A stretch of 64,000 bases of DNA. Source: Burkholderiaceae bacterium. GTDB lineage: Bacteria > Pseudomonadota > Gammaproteobacteria > Burkholderiales > Burkholderiaceae_C. Shown here piece by piece: positions 46,155 through 55,178 of the stretch. A model generated the notes under the pieces. That model did not search any database, was not told the origin of the DNA, and saw only the letters and a program-made list of their open reading frames with translations. Numbering within the stretch: the stretch's first letter is position 1; the number at the start of each line of letters is the position of its first letter. The position numbers and the translations under genes were made by a program. The stretch spans positions 254,692 through 318,691 of the forward strand of contig JACKLN010000006.1 in NCBI GenBank assembly GCA_024235855.1. Reading direction: 5' to 3'.

Positions 46155-46769
46155 ATGCCCGTCATCGTGATCGCCAACCCCAAGGGCGGCGTCGGCAAGA
46201 GCACACTGGCCACCAACGTCGCCGGCAGCCTGGCCCACCGGGGCCACGCGGTGATGCTCGGCGACGTCGACCGCCAGCAGTCGGCGCGCCAGTGGCTGGC
46301 GCTGCGCCCGGCCACGCTGCCGGCCATCCAGGGCTGGGACGTGGCCCACGACGCGGTCGTGCGCCCGCCCAAGGGCACGACCCACGTGGTGCTGGACACG
46401 CCGGCCGGCCTGCACGGCAAGCGGCTGGAGGCGGTGCTGAAGATCGCCGACCGCGTGCTGATCCCGCTGCAGCCCAGCCTGTTCGACATCCAGGCCACGC
46501 ATGCCTTCGTGCAGCAGCTGCAGGCGCACCGGCGCGCCCCCGAGATCACGATGGGCCTGGTGGCCATGCGCGTGCGCGACCACACACGCGCCTTCGAGCA
46601 GCTGCAGCACTACCTGGCCACGGTGCCGCTGCCGGTGGTGGCCGCGCTGCGCGACACGCAGAACTACGTGCAGCTGGCCGCGCGCGGGCTGACGCTGTGG
46701 GACGTGGCCCCCAGCCGCGTCGAGCGCGACCTGGCCCAGTGGCAGCCGCTGCAGGCCTGGCTGAACTGA
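46155..46769 (+). CDS. ParA/MinD-type ATPase (orphan)
   Basis: Small ParA-family ATPase, 204 aa, without the N-terminal DNA-binding part of plasmid ParA. The deviant Walker A KGGVGKST is at residues 10-17. DVDRQQSARQWLALRP follows as in chromosomal ParA/ParC-like positioning proteins, with LDTPAG as Walker A'. No parB or parS-like gene is adjacent, so it may place another cargo such as a chemotaxis cluster or plasmid-like element. GGAGGAG lies before the ATG. Confidence 0.88.
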   Translation: MPVIVIANPKGGVGKSTLATNVAGSLAHRGHAVMLGDVDRQQSARQWLALRPATLPAIQGWDVAHDAVVRPPKGTTHVVLDTPAGLHGKRLEAVLKIADRVLIPLQPSLFDIQATHAFVQQLQAHRRAPEITMGLVAMRVRDHTRAFEQLQHYLATVPLPVVAALRDTQNYVQLAARGLTLWDVAPSRVERDLAQWQPLQAWLN

Positions 46770-46795
46770 AGCCGCCCCCGGAGAACCCCGACCCC

Positions 46796-47269
46796 ATGAC
46801 CCGTTACCCGCACCTGAACGACCTGCAGGCCCTGGTGGGCCAGTCCATCGGCACCAGCGACTGGCTCACGGTCGACCAGGCGCGCATCGACGCGTTCGCC
46901 GACGCCACCGGCGACCACCAGTTCATCCACGTCGATCCGGTGGCCGCCGCCGCCAGCCCCTTCGGCGGCACCGTGGCGCACGGCTTCCTGACGCTGTCGC
47001 TGCTGCCCTGGTTCGGCGAGCATGCCTTCGCGGTCGACGACGTGGTCATGGGCGTCAACTACGGGCTGGACCGCGTGCGCTTCCCGTCCCCGGTGCGTGC
47101 CGGCAGCCGGCTGCGCGGCCACTTCGTGCTCCAGGCCTACCAGCCGCTCGAGGGTGGCGCGCAGCTGACGGTGGAGGTCACCGTCGAGATCGAAGGCCAG
47201 GCCAAGCCGGCCTGCGTGGCCATGTCGGTGACGCGGCGCTTCACGGCGCCGGCCCCCCAAAAGGGGTAG
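46796..47269 (+). CDS. MaoC-family dehydratase (enoyl-CoA hydratase-like)
   Basis: Single hotdog-fold (R)-specific enoyl-CoA hydratase type protein, 157 aa. The catalytic Asp-His pair lies in FADATGDHQFIHVD, followed by SPFGGTVAHGFLTLSL. Such enzymes act in fatty-acid or polyhydroxyalkanoate metabolism, and the substrate here is unknown. It follows parA by 26 bp, probably co-transcribed without an obvious functional link. Confidence 0.88.
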   Translation: MTRYPHLNDLQALVGQSIGTSDWLTVDQARIDAFADATGDHQFIHVDPVAAAASPFGGTVAHGFLTLSLLPWFGEHAFAVDDVVMGVNYGLDRVRFPSPVRAGSRLRGHFVLQAYQPLEGGAQLTVEVTVEIEGQAKPACVAMSVTRRFTAPAPQKG

Positions 47270-47326
47270 CCGGGCCGCGGCGAGCCCGGTCTAGCATCGG
47301 CGATTCACTTCACGGGGAGGCTGCGC

Positions 47327-48061
47327 ATGAAGGTTCTGCTCGTCGACGACCACCCGCTGATCCTGGCTGCGCTGCAGCAGGTCATCCAGGGTTTCGGTGA
47401 CGACGTCACCGTCATCGGTGTCGAGACGGCCGAGGCCGCGCGCCAGACGCTGCGCGACGACGACGGCGTGGACCTGGTGCTGCTGGACCTGGCCCTGGGC
47501 GAGGTCGACGGTTTCGAGGTGCTGGCCGAACTGCGCGCCACCTGGCCGGCGGTGCCGGTGGTCGTGGTCTCGGCCTCGGAGCGCGCCAGCGACGTGATCC
47601 GCGCACTGGACCTCGGCGCCATGGGCTTCGTGCCGAAGACCAGCTCCAACGACAACCTCATCAAGGCGCTGCACGCGGTGATGAACGGCGGCCTGTTCGT
47701 GCCGCCGCACATGCTGGGCCTGACCACGGCGCAGGCCGACACCCACGAGCCCGACACGGTGCCGCAGGTCATGCGCATGCTGGCCGAGCACGCCAAACCC
47801 GAGCCGCACCAGGCGAAGTCGGTCTCGCTGGAATCGATCGGCCTCACGCCTCGCCAGACCGAGGTGCTGGCGCTGCTGCTGCAGGGGCTGCCGAACAAGC
47901 TCATCGCCCGCCAGCTCAACGTCTCGGTGGAGACGGTCAAGGACCACGTGGCCGCCGTGCTGCGCGCGCTGAACGTCAGCACGCGCACGCAGGCGGTGCT
48001 GGCCGTCAGCCAGATGACGCAGGGCGCGGGCATTCCCGGCGTGCGCCCCGGCGGCCGGTAA
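47327..48061 (+). CDS. LuxR/NarL-family response regulator
   Basis: Two-component regulator, 244 aa. The receiver has Asp-Asp at 7-8, the phospho-site in VLLDLALGEVDGF (near Asp51) and the Lys in GFVPKTSSND. A long linker (about 125-165) leads to a LuxR helix-turn-helix (LTPRQTEVLALLLQGL ... NVSVETVKDHVAAVLRALNV). GGGAGG lies before the ATG. A hybrid kinase begins 2 bp after the stop, so the pair probably signals together. Confidence 0.9.
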   Translation: MKVLLVDDHPLILAALQQVIQGFGDDVTVIGVETAEAARQTLRDDDGVDLVLLDLALGEVDGFEVLAELRATWPAVPVVVVSASERASDVIRALDLGAMGFVPKTSSNDNLIKALHAVMNGGLFVPPHMLGLTTAQADTHEPDTVPQVMRMLAEHAKPEPHQAKSVSLESIGLTPRQTEVLALLLQGLPNKLIARQLNVSVETVKDHVAAVLRALNVSTRTQAVLAVSQMTQGAGIPGVRPGGR

Positions 48062-48063
48062 CC

Positions 48064-49892
48064 GTGGCCGATGGCGTGACCCCGGCGACCGCGGTGCCAG
48101 CCGAGACGGTGGACGGCGAGGAGCACCACCAGCTCGACCACGTCCGCGCGCTGTTCACGCAGACACCGGCCACGCTGACCGGCAACGCCGTCGGTCTGGG
48201 CCTGGTGCTGCTGCTGTTCGCCGGCAGTGCCGACCCGGTGCGGCTGGCGGTCTGGGCCACGCTGGTCAGCGTGCTGCTGGTGCTGCGCCTGCTGCACTAC
48301 ATCCGCTACCGCCGCAACCCGCGCGCCGACGACGCCACGATGCGCCGCTGGCGCGTGAGCTGGAAGGCCCTGGTGCTGCTGCAGGGCGCGATGTGGGGCG
48401 TGGCCGCCTGGCTGTTCTGGGGCCTGGGCACCCCCTACGACCGGCTGGCGCTGCTGCTCATCGTCTACAGCTACTGCCTGGGTTCGGTGCAGCTGCTGTC
48501 CACGCAGTGGCGCGTGTTCCTGGCCTTCATCTCGCTGGTGCTGGTGCCCACCATCCTGCGCGTGGCCACCGACACCAGCCAGCCCGGGCACTGGCAGCTG
48601 GCGGGCATCCTGACGCTGCTGTTCGGCATCACGGTGCTGATGGCGCGCACCGCCGGCAGCGCCCTGGGCCAGGCCATCCGGCTGAAGTCGCGCACCGACG
48701 CGCTGGCGCTGCAGCTGCGCATCGAGAAGGCCGAAGCCGACGCCGCGCGCCGCGCCGCCGAGGCCGCCAGCCGCGCCAAGACCCAGTTCTTCGCCGCCGC
48801 CAGCCACGACCTGCGCCAGCCGCTGCACGCGATGGGCCTGTTCGCCGAAGCGCTGCGCCAGCGCATCCGCGACCCCGAGGTGGCCTCGCTGGTCAACAGC
48901 ATCAACGAGAGCGTGGACGCGCTGGAAGGCCTGTTCGGCGAGCTGCTGGACATCACGCGCATCGACACCGGCGGCGTCGAGGTCAACCCGGCCCCGGTGC
49001 GCCTGAAGGAGCTGTTCGCGCGCCTGCGCCTGCACTTCGAGCCGGTGGCTTTCGAGAAGGGCCTGGCGCTGAGCTTCCGCGGCGAGCAGCACGTGGTGCA
49101 GGCCGACCCGGTGCTGCTCGAGCGCATCCTGCGCAACCTGGTCAGCAATGCCATCCGCTACACCGACGACGGCGGCGTGCTGGTCAGCTGCCGCAGCGTG
49201 CAGGGCCGGCTGCGCGTGCAGGTCTGGGACAGCGGCATCGGCATCCCCGAGGCGCACCTCTCGCGTGTGTTCGAGGAGTTCTTCCAGGTCCAGGGCAACC
49301 GCCCGCTGCAGGCCCACCAGCGCAAGGGGCTGGGCCTGGGCCTGGCCATCGTCAAGCGCCTGGCCGACCTGATGGGCACGACCATCGGCGTGCGCTCGCG
49401 CGTGGGCCATGGCACGGTGTTCACGCTCGACCTGCCACCGGGCAAGGCACCGCGCCCGCTGGAGGCGGCCGCCGCGGTGGCCGCACGCCCATCGGGCTCA
49501 CGCTGGAAGGGCGGCACCTGGTGGTCGTCGAGGACGAGGCCACGGTGCGCGAAGGCCTGGTGGTGCTGCTGCAGGCCTGGGGGGCCACCGTCTCCGCCTT
49601 CGAGACCGTGGAAGCCGTGCAGGCGTGGCTGGACGCGCCCGACGGCGCCGGCGCGCCGCCGGACCTGCTGCTGGTGGACTACCGCCTGCCGCATGGCGCC
49701 ACCGGCCTGGACGCCCTGGCCACGGTGCGCGCGCACTGGCCACAGCGGCGGCTGCCGGCGATCGTGATCACCGGCAGCAGCCTGGGCGGGCACGAGGACG
49801 AGGCCGTGACGCACGACTTCCACCTGCTGATCAAGCCGGTGCTGCCCAACAAGCTGCGCGCGATGATCGCGTTCAAGCTCGGCGTGCGTTGA
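48064..49892 (+). pseudogene. Hybrid sensor histidine kinase / receiver, frameshifted between domains
   Basis: Membrane hybrid kinase split by a frameshift. From GTG 48064: about six N-terminal membrane helices (40-200), a coiled coil, HisKA with His248 in ASHDLRQPLHAMGL, and a full ATPase domain (LRNLVSNAIRYTDDGG, GIGIPE, GLGLGLAIVKRLADLMG). The frame then shifts near 49488-49490. One extra C in the CCC run would continue into a receiver domain (LVVVEDEATVREGL to LLLVDYRLPHG) that ends at 49892. Without it, the protein ends in unrelated sequence at 49767. The kinase part may still be functional. Confidence 0.8.
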
Positions 49893-49965
49893 ACGCACGC
49901 CCTCGTGCCGCGATCCTTCGGCGTCGCCTACAGAGTGCCGTGGCGGTGCCGATAGGACGCTCACG

Positions 49966-51834
49966 ATGAACAAGGTCCTGCGTGTCGGCCTCGGGCTGCT
50001 GCTGCTCGCCACCGTGGCGGGCTGGTCGGCGGCCGACACACGCGGGCCTGTTCCATGGCCGGCCGTGCTGGCCGAAACACTGGCGGCATCGCTCGACGAC
50101 CCCCAGACCGCGCTGGAGCCGGCGCGCCGGCAGGCCGTGGCCGCGAACGGCGAGGAACGGTTCTGGCGCTGGCTGGCCGTGTCGCGGCTGGAATGGGCAC
50201 TGGAGATGGACGACGCCCAGGCCCACAGCCTCGAACGCGCGGCCGAGGCGCTGGCCGGCGTCCCGCAGCCCTCGCCTGACGCCACCCGCTGGCTGCGTGC
50301 CGCCCAGTTGCGCCTGGCCGGGCTGGGGGCGGACGCACCGGCGCAGCTGCCGGCACTGGCCGCCCTGCGCGCCGAGCTGCCGCCGGGGCCGGCCGTGTTG
50401 CGCTGCGAGGTGCTCGACGCCGAGACCTGGCTGCTCAACGAGATCGGCAGCCTCGACGAGGCCTGGCGGCTGGCCGAGGCGCTGCAGGCCTGCGGCGAGG
50501 AGACCGGCTGGCCGTTCTTTGCCGCGCAGGCGGCGGTGATCCAGGGCCAGATCGCCGCGGTCGACCGGGGCAACCCCGAGGCGCAGACCCGAGCACTGGC
50601 CCATTTCGAGCGGGCCGAGGCGGCGCTGCCGCCGGGACGTGCGCGCTATCTTCACAGCCTGATCGTGTATGCCGCCGCGCTGGCCATGGACGATCTGGGC
50701 CTGCTGGCCGATGCCCAGGCCTACGCCACCAAGGCACTGGCCATCAGCCGCGATCTCGGCGATCAGGCCGGCGTCGCAGCGGCCCTGATCGAGCTCGCGG
50801 CCAGCGACATCAAGCTGGGCCGACCGGCCGACGCCTTGCCGCGCCTGGACGAGGCGCAGCACCTGCTGGCGGACCTCGGTGACGGCGCACGCCCGTTGCG
50901 GGTGCAGGGGCTGCGGCTGCGGGCATTGGTCGCCCTGCGTCACCCGGCACTGGCCACCGAACTCGACCGCGCCATGCGCCTGGACCTGAGCGAGGAACTG
51001 CCCCAGGTGGCCCAGGCACTGGTGCTGGCGATGGCCGAGGCGCAGGCCGCGCTGGGCCGGCACGAAGCGGCCTACACGGGCATGCAACGGGCACGCAAGC
51101 TCGGCGAGCAGGCCCGCAAGCTCGGCCGCGACACGCAGGTGCTGCTGCTGCAGGCGCGCTACGACACGGCGCGGCGCGACGCCGAGATCGCCGACCTCAA
51201 GCACCGCGACAACGCCGCGCAGCTCACGCTCCAGGCCCAGGCGGCCACGCAGCGCGCCTTGTGGGGCGTGCTGGCGGCGCTGTCGGTGATGCTGGCCGCC
51301 GCCGCCACGCTCGGCTGGCGGGCCTGGCGCAGCCGTCGGGAGCTGGCCGACCTGGCGCTGCGGGACGACCTCACCGCCTTGCCCAACCGACGCGCCATCG
51401 AGGCCTATGCCCGCGCGCAGCTGGCGCAGTCGCAGCGCCTGGGCCTGCCGTTCACCCTGGTGCTGCTGGACCTGGACCACTTCAAGCAGGTCAACGACCG
51501 CTTCGGCCACCCGGCCGGCGATGCGCTGCTGCAGGCGCTGGCGCGTGTCGTGCCGCAGGTGCTGCGCGCACCCGACCGCCTGGGCCGCTGGGGTGGCGAG
51601 GAGTTCATGCTCGTGCTGCCCGGCACCCGCGGCGACGAGATCGGCGGCGTGTTTGCCCGCCTGCTGTCGGCCTTTGCGACGGTCGACGCCACCGGCCTGC
51701 CGTCACCGCACGGCGTCACGTTCTCGATGGGCGGGGTCGAGGCCGGCCCGGCCGTTGGCTTCGACGCCCTGGTGGCAGCCGCCGACGAGCGCCTGTACGC
51801 CGCCAAGGATGCCGGCCGCGCGACCTGGCGCTGA
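49966..51834 (+). CDS. TPR-containing membrane diguanylate cyclase
   Basis: GGDEF protein of 622 aa. Signal peptide or anchor at 1-23. The periplasmic part (about 30-420) is built of TPR-like helices (e.g. ALAMDDLGLLADAQAYATKAL). One membrane helix lies near 428-448. The GGDEF domain starts at RDDLTALPNRRAIEAYARAQ, with an intact GGEEF (near 543). It should make c-di-GMP in response to an unknown periplasmic signal. It has no EAL domain. It follows the hybrid kinase by 73 bp. Confidence 0.9.
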   Translation: MNKVLRVGLGLLLLATVAGWSAADTRGPVPWPAVLAETLAASLDDPQTALEPARRQAVAANGEERFWRWLAVSRLEWALEMDDAQAHSLERAAEALAGVPQPSPDATRWLRAAQLRLAGLGADAPAQLPALAALRAELPPGPAVLRCEVLDAETWLLNEIGSLDEAWRLAEALQACGEETGWPFFAAQAAVIQGQIAAVDRGNPEAQTRALAHFERAEAALPPGRARYLHSLIVYAAALAMDDLGLLADAQAYATKALAISRDLGDQAGVAAALIELAASDIKLGRPADALPRLDEAQHLLADLGDGARPLRVQGLRLRALVALRHPALATELDRAMRLDLSEELPQVAQALVLAMAEAQAALGRHEAAYTGMQRARKLGEQARKLGRDTQVLLLQARYDTARRDAEIADLKHRDNAAQLTLQAQAATQRALWGVLAALSVMLAAAATLGWRAWRSRRELADLALRDDLTALPNRRAIEAYARAQLAQSQRLGLPFTLVLLDLDHFKQVNDRFGHPAGDALLQALARVVPQVLRAPDRLGRWGGEEFMLVLPGTRGDEIGGVFARLLSAFATVDATGLPSPHGVTFSMGGVEAGPAVGFDALVAAADERLYAAKDAGRATWR

Positions 51835-51866
51835 GCGCTTGTGAGGTATTGCGGCGCGCGACGCGG

Positions 51867-52517
51867 TCAGACGACCGGCGGCTGCAGCCCTTCGGCCGCC
51901 AGCGTGGCCTGCACCGCCGGCCGCTCCAGCATGCGCGCCAGCCACGGGCCCACATGGGGCAAGGTGCGCGCCGGGCGGTGCATGCCGCGCGTCCAGCGGC
52001 AGAGCATGAAGGCGTACGGGTCCAGCGCGCCGAACTGCGCGCCGCTCATCCACGGCTGCACGGCCAGGCGCTGGTCGATCTGGTCCACCATCGCCGCGAT
52101 GCGCGCCTCGGCCTGGGCCTTGACCTCGGCCGCGCCGGCCGTGTTGCCGGGTGCCACCATGCGCTCGCTGTAGAAGTAGTGCGGCATCATGGCCTGCAGG
52201 CTGCCGGACAACCAAACCAGCCACTTGTAGAACTCCGCGCGCTCGGGCGTGCCCAGCGGCGGCGCCAGCCCGGCCTCGGGGTGCGTGTCCACCAGGTGCA
52301 GCACGATGGCCGCCGTCTCGTACAGCACCAGTTCCCCGTCCTGCAGCACCGGGATCAGGCCGTTGGGGTTGAGTTTCAGGTAGGCCGGCGACTTGTGTGC
52401 GTTCTGCGCCCGATCGACGAGCTGCAGGGTGAACGGCACGCCCAGTTCGCGCAGCAGCAGGTGCGGCGTCAGGCTGGCGTTGCTGGGGTAGTAGTGCAGG
52501 GTCAGGGCCACGTTCAC
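51867..52517 (-). CDS. Glutathione S-transferase family protein
   Basis: GST of 216 aa. The N-terminal thioredoxin fold has LHYYPSNASLTPHLLLRELG and the glutathione-site NPNGLIPVL and LYETAAIVLHL. The C-terminal helical domain has the GALDPYAFMLCRW region. Probably a cytosolic detoxifying transferase. The start is GTG 52517; a second GTG at 52511 is possible. It is divergent from osmC with 33 bp between them. Confidence 0.88.
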   Translation of the reverse strand: MNVALTLHYYPSNASLTPHLLLRELGVPFTLQLVDRAQNAHKSPAYLKLNPNGLIPVLQDGELVLYETAAIVLHLVDTHPEAGLAPPLGTPERAEFYKWLVWLSGSLQAMMPHYFYSERMVAPGNTAGAAEVKAQAEARIAAMVDQIDQRLAVQPWMSGAQFGALDPYAFMLCRWTRGMHRPARTLPHVGPWLARMLERPAVQATLAAEGLQPPVV

Positions 52518-52550
52518 AATCTCCGCTGTCGAAGCCAGGCACGATACGCG

Positions 52551-53015
52551 ATGAGTCGATACACCGCCCAGGTCCGATGGTCGCGCGGCGACCAGCCCTT
52601 CACCGACCGGCGCTACAGCCGCGTGCACCGGCTGAGCTTCGACGGCGGCGTGGAGCTGCCCGGCTCGGCCTCGCCCTCGGTGGTGCCGGTGCCCTATGCC
52701 GACCCGGCCGCGGTCGACCCCGAGGAGTTGTTCGTGGCCTCGCTGTCGAGCTGCCACATGCTGTGGTTCCTGGACCTGGCCTGCCGCGCCGGCTGGTGCG
52801 TGGACGACTACGTCGACGACGCGGAAGGCACGCTGGCAGCCGACACCGACGGCCGGCTGGCGATGACCACCGTCGTGCTCCGCCCGGCAGTGCGCTTTGC
52901 CGGCGAGCGCCGACCCGACCCGGCCGAGGTCGAGCGCCTGCACCAAGCGGCACACACCGCCTGCTTCATCGCCAACTCGGTGCGCACCGACGTGCAGGTG
53001 GCGCCGCGCCCATGA
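52551..53015 (+). CDS. OsmC-family peroxidase-like protein
   Basis: OsmC/Ohr-type thiol protein, 154 aa. The two reactive cysteines appear in SLSSCHMLWFL and AHTACFIANSV. It likely reduces organic peroxides. It starts MSRYTAQVRWSRGDQPF and shares the ATGA overlap with the next gene. With the GST in opposite orientation, the region looks like a small stress-response set. Confidence 0.88.
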   Translation: MSRYTAQVRWSRGDQPFTDRRYSRVHRLSFDGGVELPGSASPSVVPVPYADPAAVDPEELFVASLSSCHMLWFLDLACRAGWCVDDYVDDAEGTLAADTDGRLAMTTVVLRPAVRFAGERRPDPAEVERLHQAAHTACFIANSVRTDVQVAPRP

Positions 53016-53512
53016 TCCCGGAACTGTTCACGCCCCGCCTGCGCCTGCGCGCGTTCCGCCCGGACGACCTGGACGCCTGGGCGGCCATCGTCGCCGACCC
53101 GGCGGTCATGCGCTTCATCGGCAATGGCGGGCCGGTGGAGCGCGACGTGGCCTGGCGCCTGATGGCCTTCCACCTCGGCGAATGGGCCCTGCGCGGCCGC
53201 GGCAACTGGGCCGTCGAGCGCCGGGCCGACGGCATGCTCATCGGTCGGGTCGGATTCCTGCAGCCTGAAGGCTGGCCCGGGGAGGAAATGGCCTGGCTGT
53301 TCGCCCGCCCGTCCTGGGGCCAGGGCTACGCGACCGAGGCGGTGCGCGCCGCCGTCGCCCACGGCCGGCGCTGGCTGGGGGCCGGGCCACTGATCAGCCT
53401 GATCCGGCCGGACAATGCGCCGTCGATCCGGCTCGCCGAGCGGGTGGGTGCCCACTTCGAGAAGAAGGTCGATTTTCTGGGGTCGGTGGCGCAGCAGTAT
53501 CGTCACCCCTGA
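53012..53512 (+). CDS. GNAT family N-acetyltransferase (RimJ/RimL-like)
   Basis: GNAT acetyltransferase of 166 aa. It opens ELFTPRLRLRAFRPDDLDAW and has the acetyl-CoA loop RPSWGQGYATEAVRAAV, then SLIRPDNAPSIRLAERVGA. RimJ/RimL-like proteins acetylate N-terminal or small-molecule amines; the target is unknown. It overlaps osmC by 4 bp. Confidence 0.88.
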   Translation: MIPELFTPRLRLRAFRPDDLDAWAAIVADPAVMRFIGNGGPVERDVAWRLMAFHLGEWALRGRGNWAVERRADGMLIGRVGFLQPEGWPGEEMAWLFARPSWGQGYATEAVRAAVAHGRRWLGAGPLISLIRPDNAPSIRLAERVGAHFEKKVDFLGSVAQQYRHP

Positions 53513-53540
53513 GCGCGCAAGCCCGCGCCCGAGCAGTACT

Positions 53541-53571
53541 TTGAACGACATGGTTCAATACATGAACCATG
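53541..53571. promoter_or_regulatory. Interlocking palindromes at the start of the photolyase operon
   Basis: TTGAAC (53541-53546) and GTTCAA (53553-53558) form one inverted repeat with a 6-bp spacer. CATGGTTCA (53549-53557) and TGAACCATG (53563-53571) form a second, 9-bp perfect repeat with a 5-bp spacer. The shared half-sites TGAAC/GTTCA/TGAAC begin at 53542, 53553 and 53563, about one helical turn apart. The last half-site covers the operon's start codon. This looks like a repressor operator. LitR/CarH-type regulators often control photolyase genes, but none is encoded in the window and the motif is not one I can assign. Confidence 0.55.
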
Positions 53572-54750
53572 CAGTATGGTCCCGGACATGAGCCGACCCT
53601 GGCGGCCGCCCGCCAGCGTCTGGCCGCGGTGCGGCCGGCGGCCTACGCCCGCACCCGCAACCATCTCGACGGCGCCGTCACCGGGCTGTCGCCCTACGTC
53701 ACGCACGGCCTGCTGAGCCTGCGCGACGTGCTGCAGGCCGTGCTGGCGGCGGGTCCGCTGCCGGTGGGCCACCGGCTGGTGGCCGAGCTGGGCTGGCGCG
53801 AGTGGTTCCGCCATGCCTGGGTCCACCGCGGTGACGGCATCCTCGAAGCCTGGCATCCCGGCCCGTTGCCGGACGCGGCTTACGCTCGCGAGATGCCTGC
53901 CGACGTCGCCGCCGGCAGCACCGGCGTGCCCGTGGTCGACCGGGCGGTGGCCACGCTGCGTGACACCGGCCACCTGCACAACCACGCGCGGCTCTGGCTG
54001 GCCAGCTACCTGGTGCATGGCCGCAAGGTCCACTGGCGCACCGGGGCCGACTGGCTGCTGGGCCGCCTGCTCGACGGCGACCTGGCCAGCAACCACCTGA
54101 GCTGGCAGTGGGTGGCCGGCACCGCCAGCGCCAAGCCCTACCTGTTCAACGCCGAGAACGTGGCCCGATTCGCGTCGCCCGACTGGCACAGCCCCGGCAC
54201 GCCGCTGGACACGTCGTACGCGGCACTGGATGCCCATGCACGCACGCCACGGGCCTGGCCGGCCGGCGCCGGCGAGGGTGCCGACACCATGCCGCCCATG
54301 CAGGCCGATCCGCCGGCGTGGCTGGGCGCCACCGCACCCGAACCGGCCCTGGTGGCGGACCGGGAGGTCTGGCTGGTGCACCCCTTCCACCTCGCCGACC
54401 TGCCGCCCGAGTTGCCCGCGGACACCGTCGTGCTCGGTGTGCTGGTGGCGGACTGGCACCGGCGCTGGCCCTGGGTGCCGGCGCGCTGGCACTTCGTCGG
54501 CCAGCGCCTGCAGGCGCTGGCGTCGCACTGCTGGCACGGTGATGCCGACACCATCGGCCGCGCGCTCGGCGCCGCCCGGCGCGTGCGCACCGTCGGCAAC
54601 CCGCACCTCGACCCCTGGCTGCATCGCTGGGCCGAGGTGACGCCGCCGCCGATGCTGTTCCCGCCGGTGGGGCGCCCCTGCAGTTCCTTCTCGCAGTGGT
54701 GGACACGCGCCACCCGTGGCCTGAAGCAGGCCGGGGAGCTCCTGGCATGA
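53569..54750 (+). CDS. FAD-binding photolyase-like protein with reversed domain order
   Basis: Protein of 393 aa in the photolyase/cryptochrome superfamily. Residues about 30-215 match the FAD-binding helical domain (LSPYVTHGLLSLRDVLQ, ELGWREWFRHAWVH, NHARLWLASYLVHG, GDLASNHLSWQWVAGTASAKP). The part after 250 has an alpha/beta fold (VWLVHPFHLADLP, TVVLGVLVADWHRRWPW) that resembles the photolyase N-terminal domain. The domains are therefore in the opposite order from a normal photolyase. Its ATG lies within the palindrome. The next gene overlaps it by 4 bp. Confidence 0.8.
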   Translation: MQYGPGHEPTLAAARQRLAAVRPAAYARTRNHLDGAVTGLSPYVTHGLLSLRDVLQAVLAAGPLPVGHRLVAELGWREWFRHAWVHRGDGILEAWHPGPLPDAAYAREMPADVAAGSTGVPVVDRAVATLRDTGHLHNHARLWLASYLVHGRKVHWRTGADWLLGRLLDGDLASNHLSWQWVAGTASAKPYLFNAENVARFASPDWHSPGTPLDTSYAALDAHARTPRAWPAGAGEGADTMPPMQADPPAWLGATAPEPALVADREVWLVHPFHLADLPPELPADTVVLGVLVADWHRRWPWVPARWHFVGQRLQALASHCWHGDADTIGRALGAARRVRTVGNPHLDPWLHRWAEVTPPPMLFPPVGRPCSSFSQWWTRATRGLKQAGELLA

Positions 54751-55178
54751 CCGACCGCTGCGCGCCCGCCGCCCATGGCGACACGCTGACCGTGCTCTAC
54801 GACGGCGCCTGCCCGCTGTGCCGGCGCGAGATCGCGCACTACCGCGGCCTGGCCGGGCAGGTCGACCAGCCTACTGCCCTGGCCTTCACCGACGTCAGTG
54901 CGCCCGGCGCCCCCTTGCCCGCAGGTCAGCACCGTGACGATCTGCTGGCCCGCTTCCACGTCCAGCACGCCGACGGCCGCGTGCTCAGCGGCGCGGCCGC
55001 CTTCGTCGCGCTGTGGGCCCGCCTGCCGGGCTGGCGCTGGCTGGCCGCCGTGGCCCGCGTGCCCGGGGTCACGGCGTTGATGGAACTCGCCTACCGCGCC
55101 TTCCTGCCGCTGCGGCCCACGCTGCAGCGGTGGGCACGGCGCACCGCCAACGAACCCGCTTCCGGAGACCGACCATGA
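54747..55178 (+). CDS. DCC-family (DUF393) thiol-disulfide oxidoreductase-like protein
   Basis: Protein of 143 aa starting near TVLYDGACPLCRREIAHYR, the DxxCxxC signature of the DUF393/DCC family. It continues with a HVQHADGRVLSGAAAFVALW segment and a C-terminal helix. It may act in thiol redox reactions. It is coupled to both neighbours by ATGA overlaps, so it belongs to the photolyase operon. Confidence 0.85.
   Translation: MTDRCAPAAHGDTLTVLYDGACPLCRREIAHYRGLAGQVDQPTALAFTDVSAPGAPLPAGQHRDDLLARFHVQHADGRVLSGAAAFVALWARLPGWRWLAAVARVPGVTALMELAYRAFLPLRPTLQRWARRTANEPASGDRP

Noticed and set aside
47270..47289. Terminator after the MaoC dehydratase gene (CCGGGC/GCCCGG)
   Set aside because: A 6-bp stem with an 8-nt loop and no T-run; in this base composition such pairs are frequent.
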